From an uncultured Clostridia bacterium (GTDB lineage: Bacteria > Bacillota > Clostridia > Christensenellales > Borkfalkiaceae), in assembly GCA_947630605.1 (NCBI GenBank), contig CANRIO010000003.1, positions 1 through 60,147 on the forward strand: a DNA stretch of 60,147 nucleotides, read 5' to 3'. The translations under genes were made by a program, and so were the position numbers. This document shows, in pieces, positions 8,294-16,261 of this stretch (position 1 is the stretch's first letter; every line of letters begins with the position of its first letter). The notes beneath the pieces are model-generated. The model did not search any database. It had not been told where the DNA came from and saw only the letters and a program-made list of their open reading frames with translations.

Positions 8294-8353
8294 GATCCTT
8301 CGAGGAATTTCTTGCGAGGACTACGTATAATCTTGGTCGGCTCAGGATGACGC
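8294..8353 (+). repeat. Module A repeat, long form (divergent)
   Basis: GATCCTTCGAGGAATTTCTT, then GCGAGGACTACG and TTGGTCGGCTCAGGATGACGC. Both conserved ends carry compensating changes (ATCC/GGAT instead of ATGC/GCAT), which keeps the terminal inverted pairing. Confidence 0.7.
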
Positions 8354-8401
8354 ACATCTTCGACAAAGTATTGCGCAGCTTATCTGCGTTTCGTCATATG
8401 A

Positions 8402-8426
8402 AAATGCCGCCTGGGAAAGGCGGCGT
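8402..8426 (-). terminator. Terminator of the tmk-yraN operon
   Basis: On the minus strand GCCGCC, seven-base loop, GGCGGC, then ATTTTC, starting about ten bases after the yraN stop codon. Confidence 0.75.
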
Positions 8427-8434
8427 TTCACTAT

Positions 8435-8797
8435 TCAGATAAAAGCGTTCTCGAAGTACTCGATCTCGCCGTCCAGAATGGAGGCGACGTCGAAGCGGAC
8501 GGGCATTTCGCGGCGGAGGGTGTTGCAAAAGAAGTTCGCGATCATGCGGTACCGCCGCTGTTTGTCGCGGGTGACGGCCTCGGCGGGGAGCCCGAATGCG
8601 TCCGATTCCCGCGTCTTGACCTCCACGAAGCAGATGTAGCCGTCGGGGCTTCGGGCGACGATGTCCGCCTCCCCGAAGGGGGTGGTATAGTTGCGCTTTA
8701 AGAGCTTATATCCGTGCTTTTTGAGATATTTACAGGCTAAGGTCTCTCCTTGCCGTCCCAGAAGTTTTTTACGAAAGTCCTTCTGTGAATTTTGCAT
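8435..8797 (-). CDS. yraN: UPF0102 (YraN) nuclease-like protein
   Basis: A 120-residue member of the UPF0102/YraN family, normal length. It has the family opening LLGRQGETLACKYLKKHGYKL and the restriction-endonuclease-fold core GEADIVA followed by FVEVKTR, the usual D...ExK arrangement. The molecular role is poorly defined; the fold suggests nucleic-acid processing. The gene is the last in the operon and its first 61 bp overlap the 3' end of rnhB, a linkage of the two genes common in Firmicutes. A T-tailed hairpin follows the stop. Confidence 0.93.
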   Translation of the reverse strand: MQNSQKDFRKKLLGRQGETLACKYLKKHGYKLLKRNYTTPFGEADIVARSPDGYICFVEVKTRESDAFGLPAEAVTRDKQRRYRMIANFFCNTLRREMPVRFDVASILDGEIEYFENAFI

Positions 8798-9357
8798 ATC
8801 CCCACCTTCTTTATGGCTGCGATGTGTTCGGCCGTCCCGTAGCCCGCGTTCCTTTCAAAACCATACTCTGGGTACTCGGCGGCACGCTCTTCCATGAGTT
8901 TGTCGCGATAGACTTTGGCGAGGATGCTCGCCGCGCCGATGCTGTAGACGAGGGCGTCCCCCTTTATGATGCTCCTCTGCGGGGCCTTAATATCGAGGGT
9001 CATGTTGCCGTCGGTGAGTACCATGTCCGCGGGAAGGGGGAGAGATTCGACGGCGCGCTTCATGCCGAGGCGGGTCGCCTGCAGGATATTCACGGCGTCG
9101 ATGGTCTCTTCGTCCACCTCCTGGATGCAATAGGCGAGGGCGGCCTTTTTGATCTCTTCGGCAAGTTTTTCCCGCTTGCGTTTGGATAGCTTTTTGCTGT
9201 CGTCCACGCCCAAAACGCGCTTCTCGTCCTCGAGGGGCATGATGACGGCGGCGCAGACGACGGGACCGGCAAGCGGTCCGCGGCCCACTTCATCCACCCC
9301 CGCGACGGCGGAAAAGCCCTTCGCGGCGTATTCCCTTTCAAAGGTCGGTATGTCCAT
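8737..9357 (-). CDS. rnhB: Ribonuclease HII
   Basis: A 206-residue RNase HII, which nicks RNA in RNA-DNA hybrids and removes misincorporated ribonucleotides. The catalytic acidic set is visible: D22-E23 in AGVDEVGRG, D116 in VLTDG and D152 in SILAKVYRD. The family glycine-rich start GRGPLAGPVV and the GYGT motif near the C-terminus are present. A GGGGG ribosome binding site precedes the ATG, nine bases after the stop of rbgA. It is in the middle of the translation/RNA operon and overlaps yraN. Confidence 0.96.
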   Translation of the reverse strand: MDIPTFEREYAAKGFSAVAGVDEVGRGPLAGPVVCAAVIMPLEDEKRVLGVDDSKKLSKRKREKLAEEIKKAALAYCIQEVDEETIDAVNILQATRLGMKRAVESLPLPADMVLTDGNMTLDIKAPQRSIIKGDALVYSIGAASILAKVYRDKLMEERAAEYPEYGFERNAGYGTAEHIAAIKKVGICKIHRRTFVKNFWDGKERP

Positions 9358-9366
9358 CTTTCCCCC

Positions 9367-10230
9367 CTATAAAAGCCCTGCGGCGCGGAGATCTTCCTCG
9401 CCGTCGAAGGTGACGCGGCCGAGCTTCCCCTTCCGGAGATCGTCGATGAGCGCCCGCTCGCCGCGGTCGTAGTCGAACTCTCCCCCGCGCACGATAAATC
9501 CCCTCTTTTTGCACACCATATCGAGCATTTCGAGGGGAGAAAGTTCCCCCTCGATCGCATACCGCTCAAAGAGTGCGGCGGGATATTTTGCGGAGAGCTC
9601 CTCGAGAAGGCAGAGGGCGATCTCGTCCATGGCGAGGATGTCGTCGTTGATGCTCCCCACAAAGGCGAGCCGACGCGCTAAGGTTTGATTTTCGCAGGAG
9701 GGGGGCATCGTTCCAGGGGTGTCCATGAGTTCGAACGCCCCGCACTTTACCCATTGTTTTCCCCGCGTGACGCCCGCCTTGTCCCCCGTCTGCGCCTTCT
9801 TCCCGCCCGCGAGCAGGTTGATGAGGGTACTCTTCCCCGTATTGGGAATGCCCGCAACGAGGAAGCGGAGAGGGCGTGCGCTCCCCCTTTCCTTGAGCCT
9901 TGCCGCCTTCCCGGAGCAGACCTCCTCCATCGCCTCCCGCAGGATGCGGCCCGAAGAGGACGCGCCCGCGTTTAGCTTGATGACCTTTTTGCCCGCACTT
10001 TTGAGAAGGGAGAGCGTGCGCTCGGTGGCGGAAGGGTCGGCAAGGTCCGCCTTATTGAGAATATAGAGGACGGGCCGTGCGCCCGCATAGCCAAGGAGCC
10101 GCGCATTGAAGCTCGCGGCGGGACAGCGCGCGTCCAAAACGAGGGCGACGGCGTCGCATAGTTTGATGTTTTCCTCCATCATCCGCATGGCCTTCGCCAT
10201 GTGGCCGGGGAACCACGAAATGGTCTTCAC
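9367..10230 (-). CDS. rbgA: Ribosome biogenesis GTPase RbgA (YlqF)
   Basis: A circularly permuted GTPase of about 287 residues that helps the late assembly of the 50S subunit. The motif order is permuted as expected: G4 NKAD near residue 60, G1 GIPNTGKS near 130-137 and G3 DTPG near 172; the N-terminus reads KTISWFPGHMAKAM as in RbgA. A longer open frame extends upstream to 10362, but the GTG at 10228-10230 is the better start because the conserved sequence begins there and AAGGAAGG lies six bases before it. The usual neighbour rplS is absent between trmD and this gene. Confidence 0.93.
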   Translation of the reverse strand: MKTISWFPGHMAKAMRMMEENIKLCDAVALVLDARCPAASFNARLLGYAGARPVLYILNKADLADPSATERTLSLLKSAGKKVIKLNAGASSSGRILREAMEEVCSGKAARLKERGSARPLRFLVAGIPNTGKSTLINLLAGGKKAQTGDKAGVTRGKQWVKCGAFELMDTPGTMPPSCENQTLARRLAFVGSINDDILAMDEIALCLLEELSAKYPAALFERYAIEGELSPLEMLDMVCKKRGFIVRGGEFDYDRGERALIDDLRKGKLGRVTFDGEEDLRAAGLL

Positions 10231-10301
10231 GCATTGCCTTCCTTGGGAGGTTTTCGTATCTTTCGAACAAAAATGAGGCACCCATGTCCGAGGCATGGGG
10301 T

Positions 10302-10967
10302 TTATTTTAAGAGGTCGGGACGATTTTTCTCTGTGATTTTGAGTGCCTGTTCGTGCCGCCATTTGTCGATCTCGGCGTGGTTGCCGCCGCGCAGCACTTC
10401 GGGCACAAAGAGCCCCCTGTATTCGACGGGGCGGGTGTATTGCGGATACTCGAGAAGGCCGTCCGAGAAGCTCTCGTCCACGAGCGAAGAGGGAGAAATT
10501 ACCCCGTCGATATACCGCGAAACGCAGTCTACGAGCACCATTGCGGGCAGTTCTCCCCCCGTCAGCACATAGTCGCCGATGGAAATTTCCTCATCGATAA
10601 AAAGGTCGATCGCCCTTTGGTCCACGCCCTCGTAATGGCCGCAGAGAAGCACGAGGTGCTCCTCCTCCGCAAGACGGAAGATGTGCTCCTGTCTGAGCGT
10701 CCTTCCCTTGGGGGAGAGATAAATTCTGCGGGCACCATGTCCGGGGTCAACGGCCTCGATCGCGCTTCCGATGGGCTGTGCCATCATCACCATGCCCGCG
10801 CCGCCGCCGAAGGGATAGTCGTCACACTTCTTGTGTTTGTCCTCGGTGTAGTCGCGGATATCCACGACTTCGAGTTCGAGTTTTCCCTCCTTCTGTGCGC
10901 GGCCGAGGATGCTCGCTCCGAGGGCGGAAAACATCTCGGGAAAGAGGGTCAGGATGGTGATCTTCAT
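10302..10967 (-). CDS. trmD: tRNA (guanine37-N1)-methyltransferase
   Basis: TrmD, 221 residues, methylates G37 next to the anticodon using S-adenosylmethionine and prevents +1 frameshifting. The trefoil-knot SPOUT motifs are clear: LLCGHYEGVDQRAID, ISIGDYVLTGGELPAM and the early KKCDDYPFGGGAGMVM, with the C-terminal helical domain after EYPQYTRP. Its ATG overlaps the stop of rimM by four bases (ATGA), so translation is coupled. Confidence 0.97.
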   Translation of the reverse strand: MKITILTLFPEMFSALGASILGRAQKEGKLELEVVDIRDYTEDKHKKCDDYPFGGGAGMVMMAQPIGSAIEAVDPGHGARRIYLSPKGRTLRQEHIFRLAEEEHLVLLCGHYEGVDQRAIDLFIDEEISIGDYVLTGGELPAMVLVDCVSRYIDGVISPSSLVDESFSDGLLEYPQYTRPVEYRGLFVPEVLRGGNHAEIDKWRHEQALKITEKNRPDLLK

Positions 10968-11464
10968 AGCACGGCGACCTCGGAAAATCTCTTCTTGGAG
11001 AGGGTGAGCCGTTTGTTTTCGGTGTCCACGGCGAGCACGACGCCCTTTGCCGCGGGGAAGAGGATCTCCCTCCCCTCCGGTGTCAAAAGGGTGTAGATGT
11101 CCGTCGCCGCCTGCGTCACCGCCTTGAGGGTGCCGAGCGGTTCCCCCTCCTCGGTCACGAGGTCGCTCCCCAGGATGTCATCGATGTAATAGCTCCCCTC
11201 GGGGAGGACGGGGGCCTCGTCGCGGGGGATGACGACGTCCTTCCCGCGCAGAAGTTCGGCCGCATTGCGGTCTGCAACGCCGCGAAGGCCCAAATAGACA
11301 AAGCCGTCCCCCGTGCGGACGGAGAGGATCTTATATTCCGTTCCCGAAAGGAAGATGCGCCCGATCTCGCGGAAGGCCTCCGCGCTGTCGGTATAGGGCT
11401 TGATCTTCACTTCTCCGCGGATGCCCTGCGGCTTCAACACGGTCCCGATAACGAGTTCTCTCAT
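10964..11464 (-). CDS. rimM: 16S rRNA processing protein RimM
   Basis: RimM, 166 residues, a maturation factor for the 30S head. The N-terminal barrel starts IGTVLKPQGIRGEVKI and the C-terminal PRC-barrel contains YYIDDILGSDLVTEEGEPLG. The open frame runs further upstream inside tmk, but the ATG at 11462-11464 begins the conserved sequence and overlaps the tmk stop by four bases (ATGA), so I use it. It is coupled to trmD in the same way. Confidence 0.95.
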   Translation of the reverse strand: MRELVIGTVLKPQGIRGEVKIKPYTDSAEAFREIGRIFLSGTEYKILSVRTGDGFVYLGLRGVADRNAAELLRGKDVVIPRDEAPVLPEGSYYIDDILGSDLVTEEGEPLGTLKAVTQAATDIYTLLTPEGREILFPAAKGVVLAVDTENKRLTLSKKRFSEVAVL

Positions 11465-12081
11465 ACGCTCCCTCCAAACAGCCCGTCTGTGAGCTTGCGG
11501 ATGGCCGCCTGCGTCGCCTCTTTGCTGCATTCGCTCTTCACGATCGCGATGTTCTCCCCCTCCTTGAAGCGGTCGAACACCTCGAAGTAGTTCTTGCGGG
11601 TGATGAGCTGCCGCTCCACGTTCTCATAGCGTTCCCGTGCGGTGCGGCGGAGGACGCGGTTCATCGTCTCCTCCACGTTCACATCCAGAAAGATCGTGAG
11701 GTCGGCGCGGAGAAGTTCCATGGCGGGGCGGTTGAGTTCGACCACCCAATCGAGGGGGACGAGGCCGCCGTTATAGGCGAAGGAGGAAAAGTAGTACCTG
11801 TCGCAAAGGACGGCGTAGCCTTCCTCTATCTTCTGCCTGATGCAGCCGATATGGTCGATCCTGTCCGCCGCAAAGAGGAGGGCGATCGCCCGCTCGTCGG
11901 TATCGATGCGCCCGCTCATACAGGCGCGGACCACCTCCCCGATGGGCGAAGCGGTGGGCTCATGCGTCTCGAATACGGGGATGCCCTTCCCTTGAAGATA
12001 TTGGGAAAGAAGACGGATCTGCGTGGATTTCCCGCTGCCGTCCGTCCCTTCGAAAACGATAAATTTTCCCTTGGTTTCCAT
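11461..12081 (-). CDS. tmk: Thymidylate kinase
   Basis: dTMP kinase, 206 residues, makes dTDP from dTMP. Visible are the P-loop FEGTDGSGKST (11-20), DRYYFSSFAYNG for the DR(Y/H) substrate motif and an ARERYE lid segment. It heads the operon tmk-rimM-trmD-rbgA-rnhB-yraN. The start is unusual: no ribosome binding site is present, and the -10 box of a perfect promoter ends only nine bases before the ATG, so the message is predicted to be leaderless (see findings). No better internal start exists because the P-loop strand begins at residue 6. Confidence 0.95.
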   Translation of the reverse strand: METKGKFIVFEGTDGSGKSTQIRLLSQYLQGKGIPVFETHEPTASPIGEVVRACMSGRIDTDERAIALLFAADRIDHIGCIRQKIEEGYAVLCDRYYFSSFAYNGGLVPLDWVVELNRPAMELLRADLTIFLDVNVEETMNRVLRRTARERYENVERQLITRKNYFEVFDRFKEGENIAIVKSECSKEATQAAIRKLTDGLFGGSV

Positions 12082-12091
12082 AGCTTTTCTA

Positions 12092-12120
12092 TTATAACAG
12101 ACCCCCGCCGCCTTGTCAAC
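12092..12120 (-). promoter_or_regulatory. Promoter of the tmk operon
   Basis: Minus strand: TTGACA (12115-12120), 17 nt, TATAAT (12092-12097), then AGAAAAGCT and the ATG of tmk. Transcription would begin at or within a few bases of the start codon. Confidence 0.85.
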
Positions 12121-12159
12121 ACGCTCTCGGCGGGATTTTTGTTCGGGATAAACACAGAG

Positions 12160-12184
12160 CTTCCCCCTTGCCGAGGGGGAAGCC
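12160..12184. repeat. GC-rich hairpin between tmk promoter and membrane protein gene
   Basis: GCTTCCCCCT, TGCCG loop, AGGGGGAAGC: ten-base perfect arms, 42 bp beyond the stop of the membrane protein gene on the minus strand. No T-run follows, so it is either a weak terminator or a REP-like unit of the kind also seen near 6190-6242. Confidence 0.6.
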
Positions 12185-12225
12185 TTGCAATAAGATGATG
12201 CTTCAAATCAAATCGGAATCTGTTT

Positions 12226-13491
12226 TCACACGATCCGCCAATCGGAGAAGAGCTTGAAGAAATACATCACGACGATGGCAAGAATGATCAGGAAATATAT
12301 GCCCGAATAGACCGTACAGTCCCTCTTCCTGACGGGCCTTTGTGCGTCGAAGAAGAAGAGGAAGGGAATGCAGAAGAGGGCGAAATACGACTTGCCGAGC
12401 CCCCACTTTGCACCGAAGGAGGTGAAGGAGAAGAGGAAGTCCGCCGCACACAAGAGCGCGAGCCCGACGGACAAAAAGGTCGCCATCGAGAGCGCTCTCC
12501 TGCGTCCGTCGGCGCGTGATTCGAGCGTCGCGAGGTTGCCGTACACCTTGCTCTTTGCGCCCGAGACGACGTTCATCCCCTCTTCGACGTGCATGGGCGG
12601 ACGATCGGTCATGCGATGGTATGCAATGAGGAGAGCGAGGAAGAAATAATACAAGATGGGGCGCATCGGCAGCGCCATCCGCACTTCGACGCCGAGATTC
12701 AGAAGCCGCATATGGATGAGGCCGTTGAGCACAAAGGATGCCGCAACATACCCGATGGGAAGGATCGCGAACATACGGAAGAGAAGCAGCCGTTTTCGCG
12801 TATTCGCCCACTTCGGACGAAGGCAGAGGAAGAAGCACATCGCAAGGCAGAGGAACATGTCGAGAAAGACATTGAAGGAGGGAAATTTTTCAAAGACGTA
12901 GTTGATCGCAAGCACCTGAAGGAAGCTCTCGACCGAACCGACGTCGGAAAAACTTACGCCGCGAATGCGCACATCGATGGCGCTGAGCAGGCCGTTGAGC
13001 TGTTCAACGAGCTCAAAGACGGTGGGATAGTGCGAGGCGAGCAGGGTATAGAGAAGGGACACGATGAGCGAGACGAGGATGACCGCGAAGATGAGGACGA
13101 AAATTTCAAGGATGAAGAATATCACGGCAAGAATGGCGTTGCGCACCGTGAGTCCCCCGACGGCGTTGCGGTTCAGATTGAGCACAAAGGAGATGATCGC
13201 CACAAAATAGAGCGGGACGACCAGGGTGCCGCAGGCGTGCATCACGGTGAGCGCGATCCCCCACGAGCCCCCGATCTTCAAGAGGGAAAAATCGTAATAG
13301 AGGGTGAAAAACAGGGTCGCGATATCCCCGGGTGCGACCACATCGGTAAGGATGCGCTCGGCGACATCGAGATAGCGGGAGACGATGATAAATGTCGTGA
13401 TCTGCGAGATGAAGAAAAAGACGCTGGCGATATAGCGCAGCGTCACATAGCCGTACCTTCTGCCGAATTTATAGGCAACAAATCCGCTCAT
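12226..13491 (-). CDS. Polytopic membrane protein of unknown function
   Basis: I do not recognise the family. The 421 residues contain about nine to eleven hydrophobic stretches, among them residues 16-37, 95-115, 121-160 and 215-230, with a positively charged cytoplasmic-looking loop SKVYGNLATLESRADGRRR near 318-336. No transport signature, catalytic motif or signal peptide is evident. GAAAGGAGAG precedes the ATG by five bases and TATAAT lies at the expected place upstream in GTATAATACACG. The gene is monocistronic, between the tmk operon and mutY on the same strand. Confidence 0.75.
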   Translation of the reverse strand: MSGFVAYKFGRRYGYVTLRYIASVFFFISQITTFIIVSRYLDVAERILTDVVAPGDIATLFFTLYYDFSLLKIGGSWGIALTVMHACGTLVVPLYFVAIISFVLNLNRNAVGGLTVRNAILAVIFFILEIFVLIFAVILVSLIVSLLYTLLASHYPTVFELVEQLNGLLSAIDVRIRGVSFSDVGSVESFLQVLAINYVFEKFPSFNVFLDMFLCLAMCFFLCLRPKWANTRKRLLLFRMFAILPIGYVAASFVLNGLIHMRLLNLGVEVRMALPMRPILYYFFLALLIAYHRMTDRPPMHVEEGMNVVSGAKSKVYGNLATLESRADGRRRALSMATFLSVGLALLCAADFLFSFTSFGAKWGLGKSYFALFCIPFLFFFDAQRPVRKRDCTVYSGIYFLIILAIVVMYFFKLFSDWRIV

Positions 13492-13540
13492 CGCGTCTCT
13501 CCTTTCGTGTATTATACGATTTCATCTTTTGTGTAGGATA

Positions 13541-14530
13541 CTATTTCAGCCATCCCATGAAGGCCTTGAAGGCGGAGGGAACGGCAAAGTGTTCGCAAAT
13601 CTCCCGGACGGTCGCCCAGACATATTGCGGGTCCTCCTCCGTCTCGATGAGGTACCCCGTCATCTGCCATTCGACATGGGTAAAAATGTGCTTTGCACAT
13701 CTTTTTTCGAGGACCTTTCCGCGGGGAAGTTCTCCCCCGGCGGGGGCATTGGGGAACTCCCAAAGTCCCTCGAGAAGACCCGCGCCGCGTTTGCGCAGTG
13801 CAAAGCGATCCCCCGCGCGAAGGACAAAGACGTCGAGCGTCTCTCTTCTTCTCGGTTTCTTCTTTTCGCGGACGGGGAACTCCCCTTCCTTCCCCACAAG
13901 ATGCGCTCTGCAACAGCTCTCCCACGGACATGCCCCGCACATCGGCGGTCCGTTGGGCACGCAGACGATCGCGCCGAGCTCCATGAGCGCCTCCGTAAAA
14001 TCCGCCGTCTCGGGGGGATAGGCCTTCCGAAGCAGGTCGGAAAAATACTTTTTTGCGGAACTGTCATCGATATTTCTCCCGTCTGCGAAAAGGCGGGTCA
14101 GAATGCGGAGGACATTTCCGTCCACGGCGGGCTCTTTGAGCCCCAAGGCGATGGAGGAGATCGCGCCCGCGGTGTAGTCGCCCACCCCCGGCAACGCTCT
14201 TACCCCCACCCATGTCCGGGGTTCACCCCTCTCGGCGATGATCTTTGCGGCCTTATGTAAGTTGCGGGCACGGCTGTAATAGCCCAGCCCCTCCCAAAAT
14301 TTCAACACTTCGTCCTCGGAAGCGGCGGCAAGCATCTCCACCGACGGGAACCTCTCCAGAAAGCGCGTATACCGCTCCTTCACGGCCTCCACGCGCGTCT
14401 GCTGGAGCATGAGTTCGGAGAGGAGCACGCTGTAAAATGTGCGCTCTTTGCGCCACGGGAGGTCGCGCCTACATTTCCGATACCATGCAAGAAGGGGCCC
14501 GACCGCCCCCGAAAGGAGCTCCTCTTCCAT
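13541..14530 (-). CDS. mutY: Adenine DNA glycosylase MutY
   Basis: A/G-specific adenine glycosylase, 329 residues, removes A opposite 8-oxoguanine. The helix-hairpin-helix region reads LPGVGDYTAGAI; catalytic E39 is in LLSELMLQQTRV and D137 in VDGNVLR. The iron-sulfur ligands are CVPNGPPMCGACPWESCC (C-x7-C-x2-C-x5-C; many clostridial MutY proteins have this seven-residue first spacing). The C-terminal NUDIX-like domain follows. Its ATG overlaps the stop of fhs by one base, so the two genes are likely cotranscribed and coupled. Confidence 0.95.
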   Translation of the reverse strand: MEEELLSGAVGPLLAWYRKCRRDLPWRKERTFYSVLLSELMLQQTRVEAVKERYTRFLERFPSVEMLAAASEDEVLKFWEGLGYYSRARNLHKAAKIIAERGEPRTWVGVRALPGVGDYTAGAISSIALGLKEPAVDGNVLRILTRLFADGRNIDDSSAKKYFSDLLRKAYPPETADFTEALMELGAIVCVPNGPPMCGACPWESCCRAHLVGKEGEFPVREKKKPRRRETLDVFVLRAGDRFALRKRGAGLLEGLWEFPNAPAGGELPRGKVLEKRCAKHIFTHVEWQMTGYLIETEEDPQYVWATVREICEHFAVPSAFKAFMGWLK

Positions 14531-16194
14531 CAGAACAGCCCCACGATGTTGCCATCTTCGTCGAGGTCGATGCGCTCCGCGGCGGGCTCTTTGGGGAGCC
14601 CCGGCATCGTCATGATGTTGCCCGTCAGGGCGACGACGAAGCCTGCCCCCGCCGAAATTTTACAGCTCCTCACCGTGACGAAGAAATCCTCGGGCGCACC
14701 CAACATTTGCGGATCGTCCGAGAAAGAATACTGCGTCTTGGCGATGCAGACGGGGGTATTTCCGAAGCCGAGCTTCTCCAGCGCGGCGATCTCCTCCTCC
14801 GCCCCTGGGGTAAAGAGCGTCCCCTTGCCGCCGTAAACTTTTTTGACGACGGCGTCTATCTTCTCCTTGATGGGAAGCTCCGCGTCGTAGGCGAAGCGGA
14901 AATCCCCCTTCTCCTCCGTGAGGCGGATGACCTCCTTTGCGAGCGCCTCGCCCCCCTTGCCGCCCTCCGCCCAGACGGTGGAGAGCACGGCATTCACGCC
15001 GAGCGTCTTGCACTTTTCGATGACGAGGGCGATCTCCGCGTCCGTGTCCGTGGGGAAGCGGTTGACCGCGACGACGGCGGGAAGCCCATAGACGTCTTTG
15101 ATATTCGAAACATGCCGCAGAAGGTTGCAGAGCCCCCTCTCGAGTGCGGGAAGGTCCTCTTTGGCGAGTTCGCTCTTTGTCTTTCCGCCGTGCATCTTGA
15201 GGGCGCGCACGGTGGCAACGACGACGGCCGCGGAGGGAACGAGCCCCGCCATGCGGCACTTGATGTCGAAGAATTTCTCCGCGCCGAGGTCCGCGCCGAA
15301 GCCCGCTTCGGTGACCACATAGTCGCCGAGCTTCAGCGCCGCCACCGTCGCCGCGACGGAATTGCACCCGTGGGCGATGTTGGCAAAGGGTCCGCCGTGC
15401 ACGAGGGCGGGCGTGCCCTCCAAGGTCTGCACGAGGTTGGGCTTTATGGCGTCCTTCAGAAGGACGGCCATCGCCCCCGCCGCCTTGAGGTCCCCCGCCG
15501 TGACGGGCTTCCCCTCCCTGTTGTAGGCGACGACGATGCGGGAGAGGCGATTTTTCAGATCTTCGAGGGAGGTCGCAAGGCACAGAATGGCCATGACTTC
15601 GGAGGCGACGGTGATATCGAAGCCGTCCCTTCTCGGCACCCCCGACTTAAGCCCGCCGAGGCCGTCCTCCACATAGCGAAGCTGGCGGTCGTTCATGTCC
15701 ACGCACCGCTTCCAGACGATCCTCCCGAGGTCGATATCCAGTTCGTTCCCCTGAAAGATGTGGTTGTCGAGCATGGCGGCGAGGAGGTTGTTAGCCGCAC
15801 CCACAGCGTGGATATCCCCCGTAAAGTGCAAATTGATGTCCTCCATGGGGATGATCTGCGCATAGCCGCCCCCCGCCGCGCCCCCCTTGATGCCGAACAC
15901 GGGGCCGAGGGAGGGTTCGCGGAGCGCGACGACCGTTTTATTCCCGAGGCGGGAAAGGGCGTCCGCAAGGCCGACCGTCGTCGTCGTCTTTCCCTCTCCC
16001 GCGGGGGTGGGGGTGATGGCGGTGACGAGGATGAGCTTGCCCTTCGCCTTTTTCCCTTCGAGGGCGGCAGGGTGGATCTTTGCCTTATATTTGCCGTAAA
16101 ACTCGATGTCCTCTTCCCGGAGGCCGAGCTTTTGGGCGATATTTTCGATGGGGCGGATATTCGCCTCACGGGCGATCTCGATATCAGTCTTCAT
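14530..16194 (-). CDS. fhs: Formate--tetrahydrofolate ligase
   Basis: Fhs, 554 residues, makes 10-formyl-tetrahydrofolate from formate, ATP and tetrahydrofolate, feeding purine and fMet synthesis or the Wood-Ljungdahl methyl branch. The P-loop-like motif PAGEGKTT is at 64-71 within [20 protein letters not shown], and [18 protein letters not shown] and [10 protein letters not shown] are typical of the family. Like tmk, it lacks a ribosome binding site: TATAAT ends seven bases before the ATG. It is followed by mutY and preceded by the PurL-like gene on the same strand. Confidence 0.97.
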   Translation of the reverse strand: MKTDIEIAREANIRPIENIAQKLGLREEDIEFYGKYKAKIHPAALEGKKAKGKLILVTAITPTPAGEGKTTTTVGLADALSRLGNKTVVALREPSLGPVFGIKGGAAGGGYAQIIPMEDINLHFTGDIHAVGAANNLLAAMLDNHIFQGNELDIDLGRIVWKRCVDMNDRQLRYVEDGLGGLKSGVPRRDGFDITVASEVMAILCLATSLEDLKNRLSRIVVAYNREGKPVTAGDLKAAGAMAVLLKDAIKPNLVQTLEGTPALVHGGPFANIAHGCNSVAATVAALKLGDYVVTEAGFGADLGAEKFFDIKCRMAGLVPSAAVVVATVRALKMHGGKTKSELAKEDLPALERGLCNLLRHVSNIKDVYGLPAVVAVNRFPTDTDAEIALVIEKCKTLGVNAVLSTVWAEGGKGGEALAKEVIRLTEEKGDFRFAYDAELPIKEKIDAVVKKVYGGKGTLFTPGAEEEIAALEKLGFGNTPVCIAKTQYSFSDDPQMLGAPEDFFVTVRSCKISAGAGFVVALTGNIMTMPGLPKEPAAERIDLDEDGNIVGLF

Positions 16195-16201
16195 GCGAAA
16201 A

Positions 16202-16231
16202 ATTATAACAAAAAATCCCCCCTTCCGTCAA
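16202..16231 (-). promoter_or_regulatory. Promoter of fhs
   Basis: Minus strand: TTGACG (16226-16231), 18 nt, TATAAT (16202-16207), then TTTTCGC and ATG. The predicted transcript starts at the initiation codon. Confidence 0.8.
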
Positions 16232-16261
16232 GGGAATGAGGGGAGAAAATGTTGAAAGAGA

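Larger units (their letters stand above)
7988..8434. other. Intergenic repeat cluster 3
   Basis: About 450 bp with no gene. In order: an inverse module A relative at 8016-8046 (GTCACCCTGAGCGCAGTCGA), short module A at 8064-8092, module B at 8095-8232, long module A at 8294-8353, and the terminator of the yraN operon at 8402-8426. The reading frames that cross this region are made of repeat sequence and lack ribosome binding sites. Confidence 0.6.

Noticed and set aside
14437-16239. A 600-codon plus-strand frame opposite fhs
   Set aside because: It is antisense to an unmistakable formate-tetrahydrofolate ligase and has no family features.
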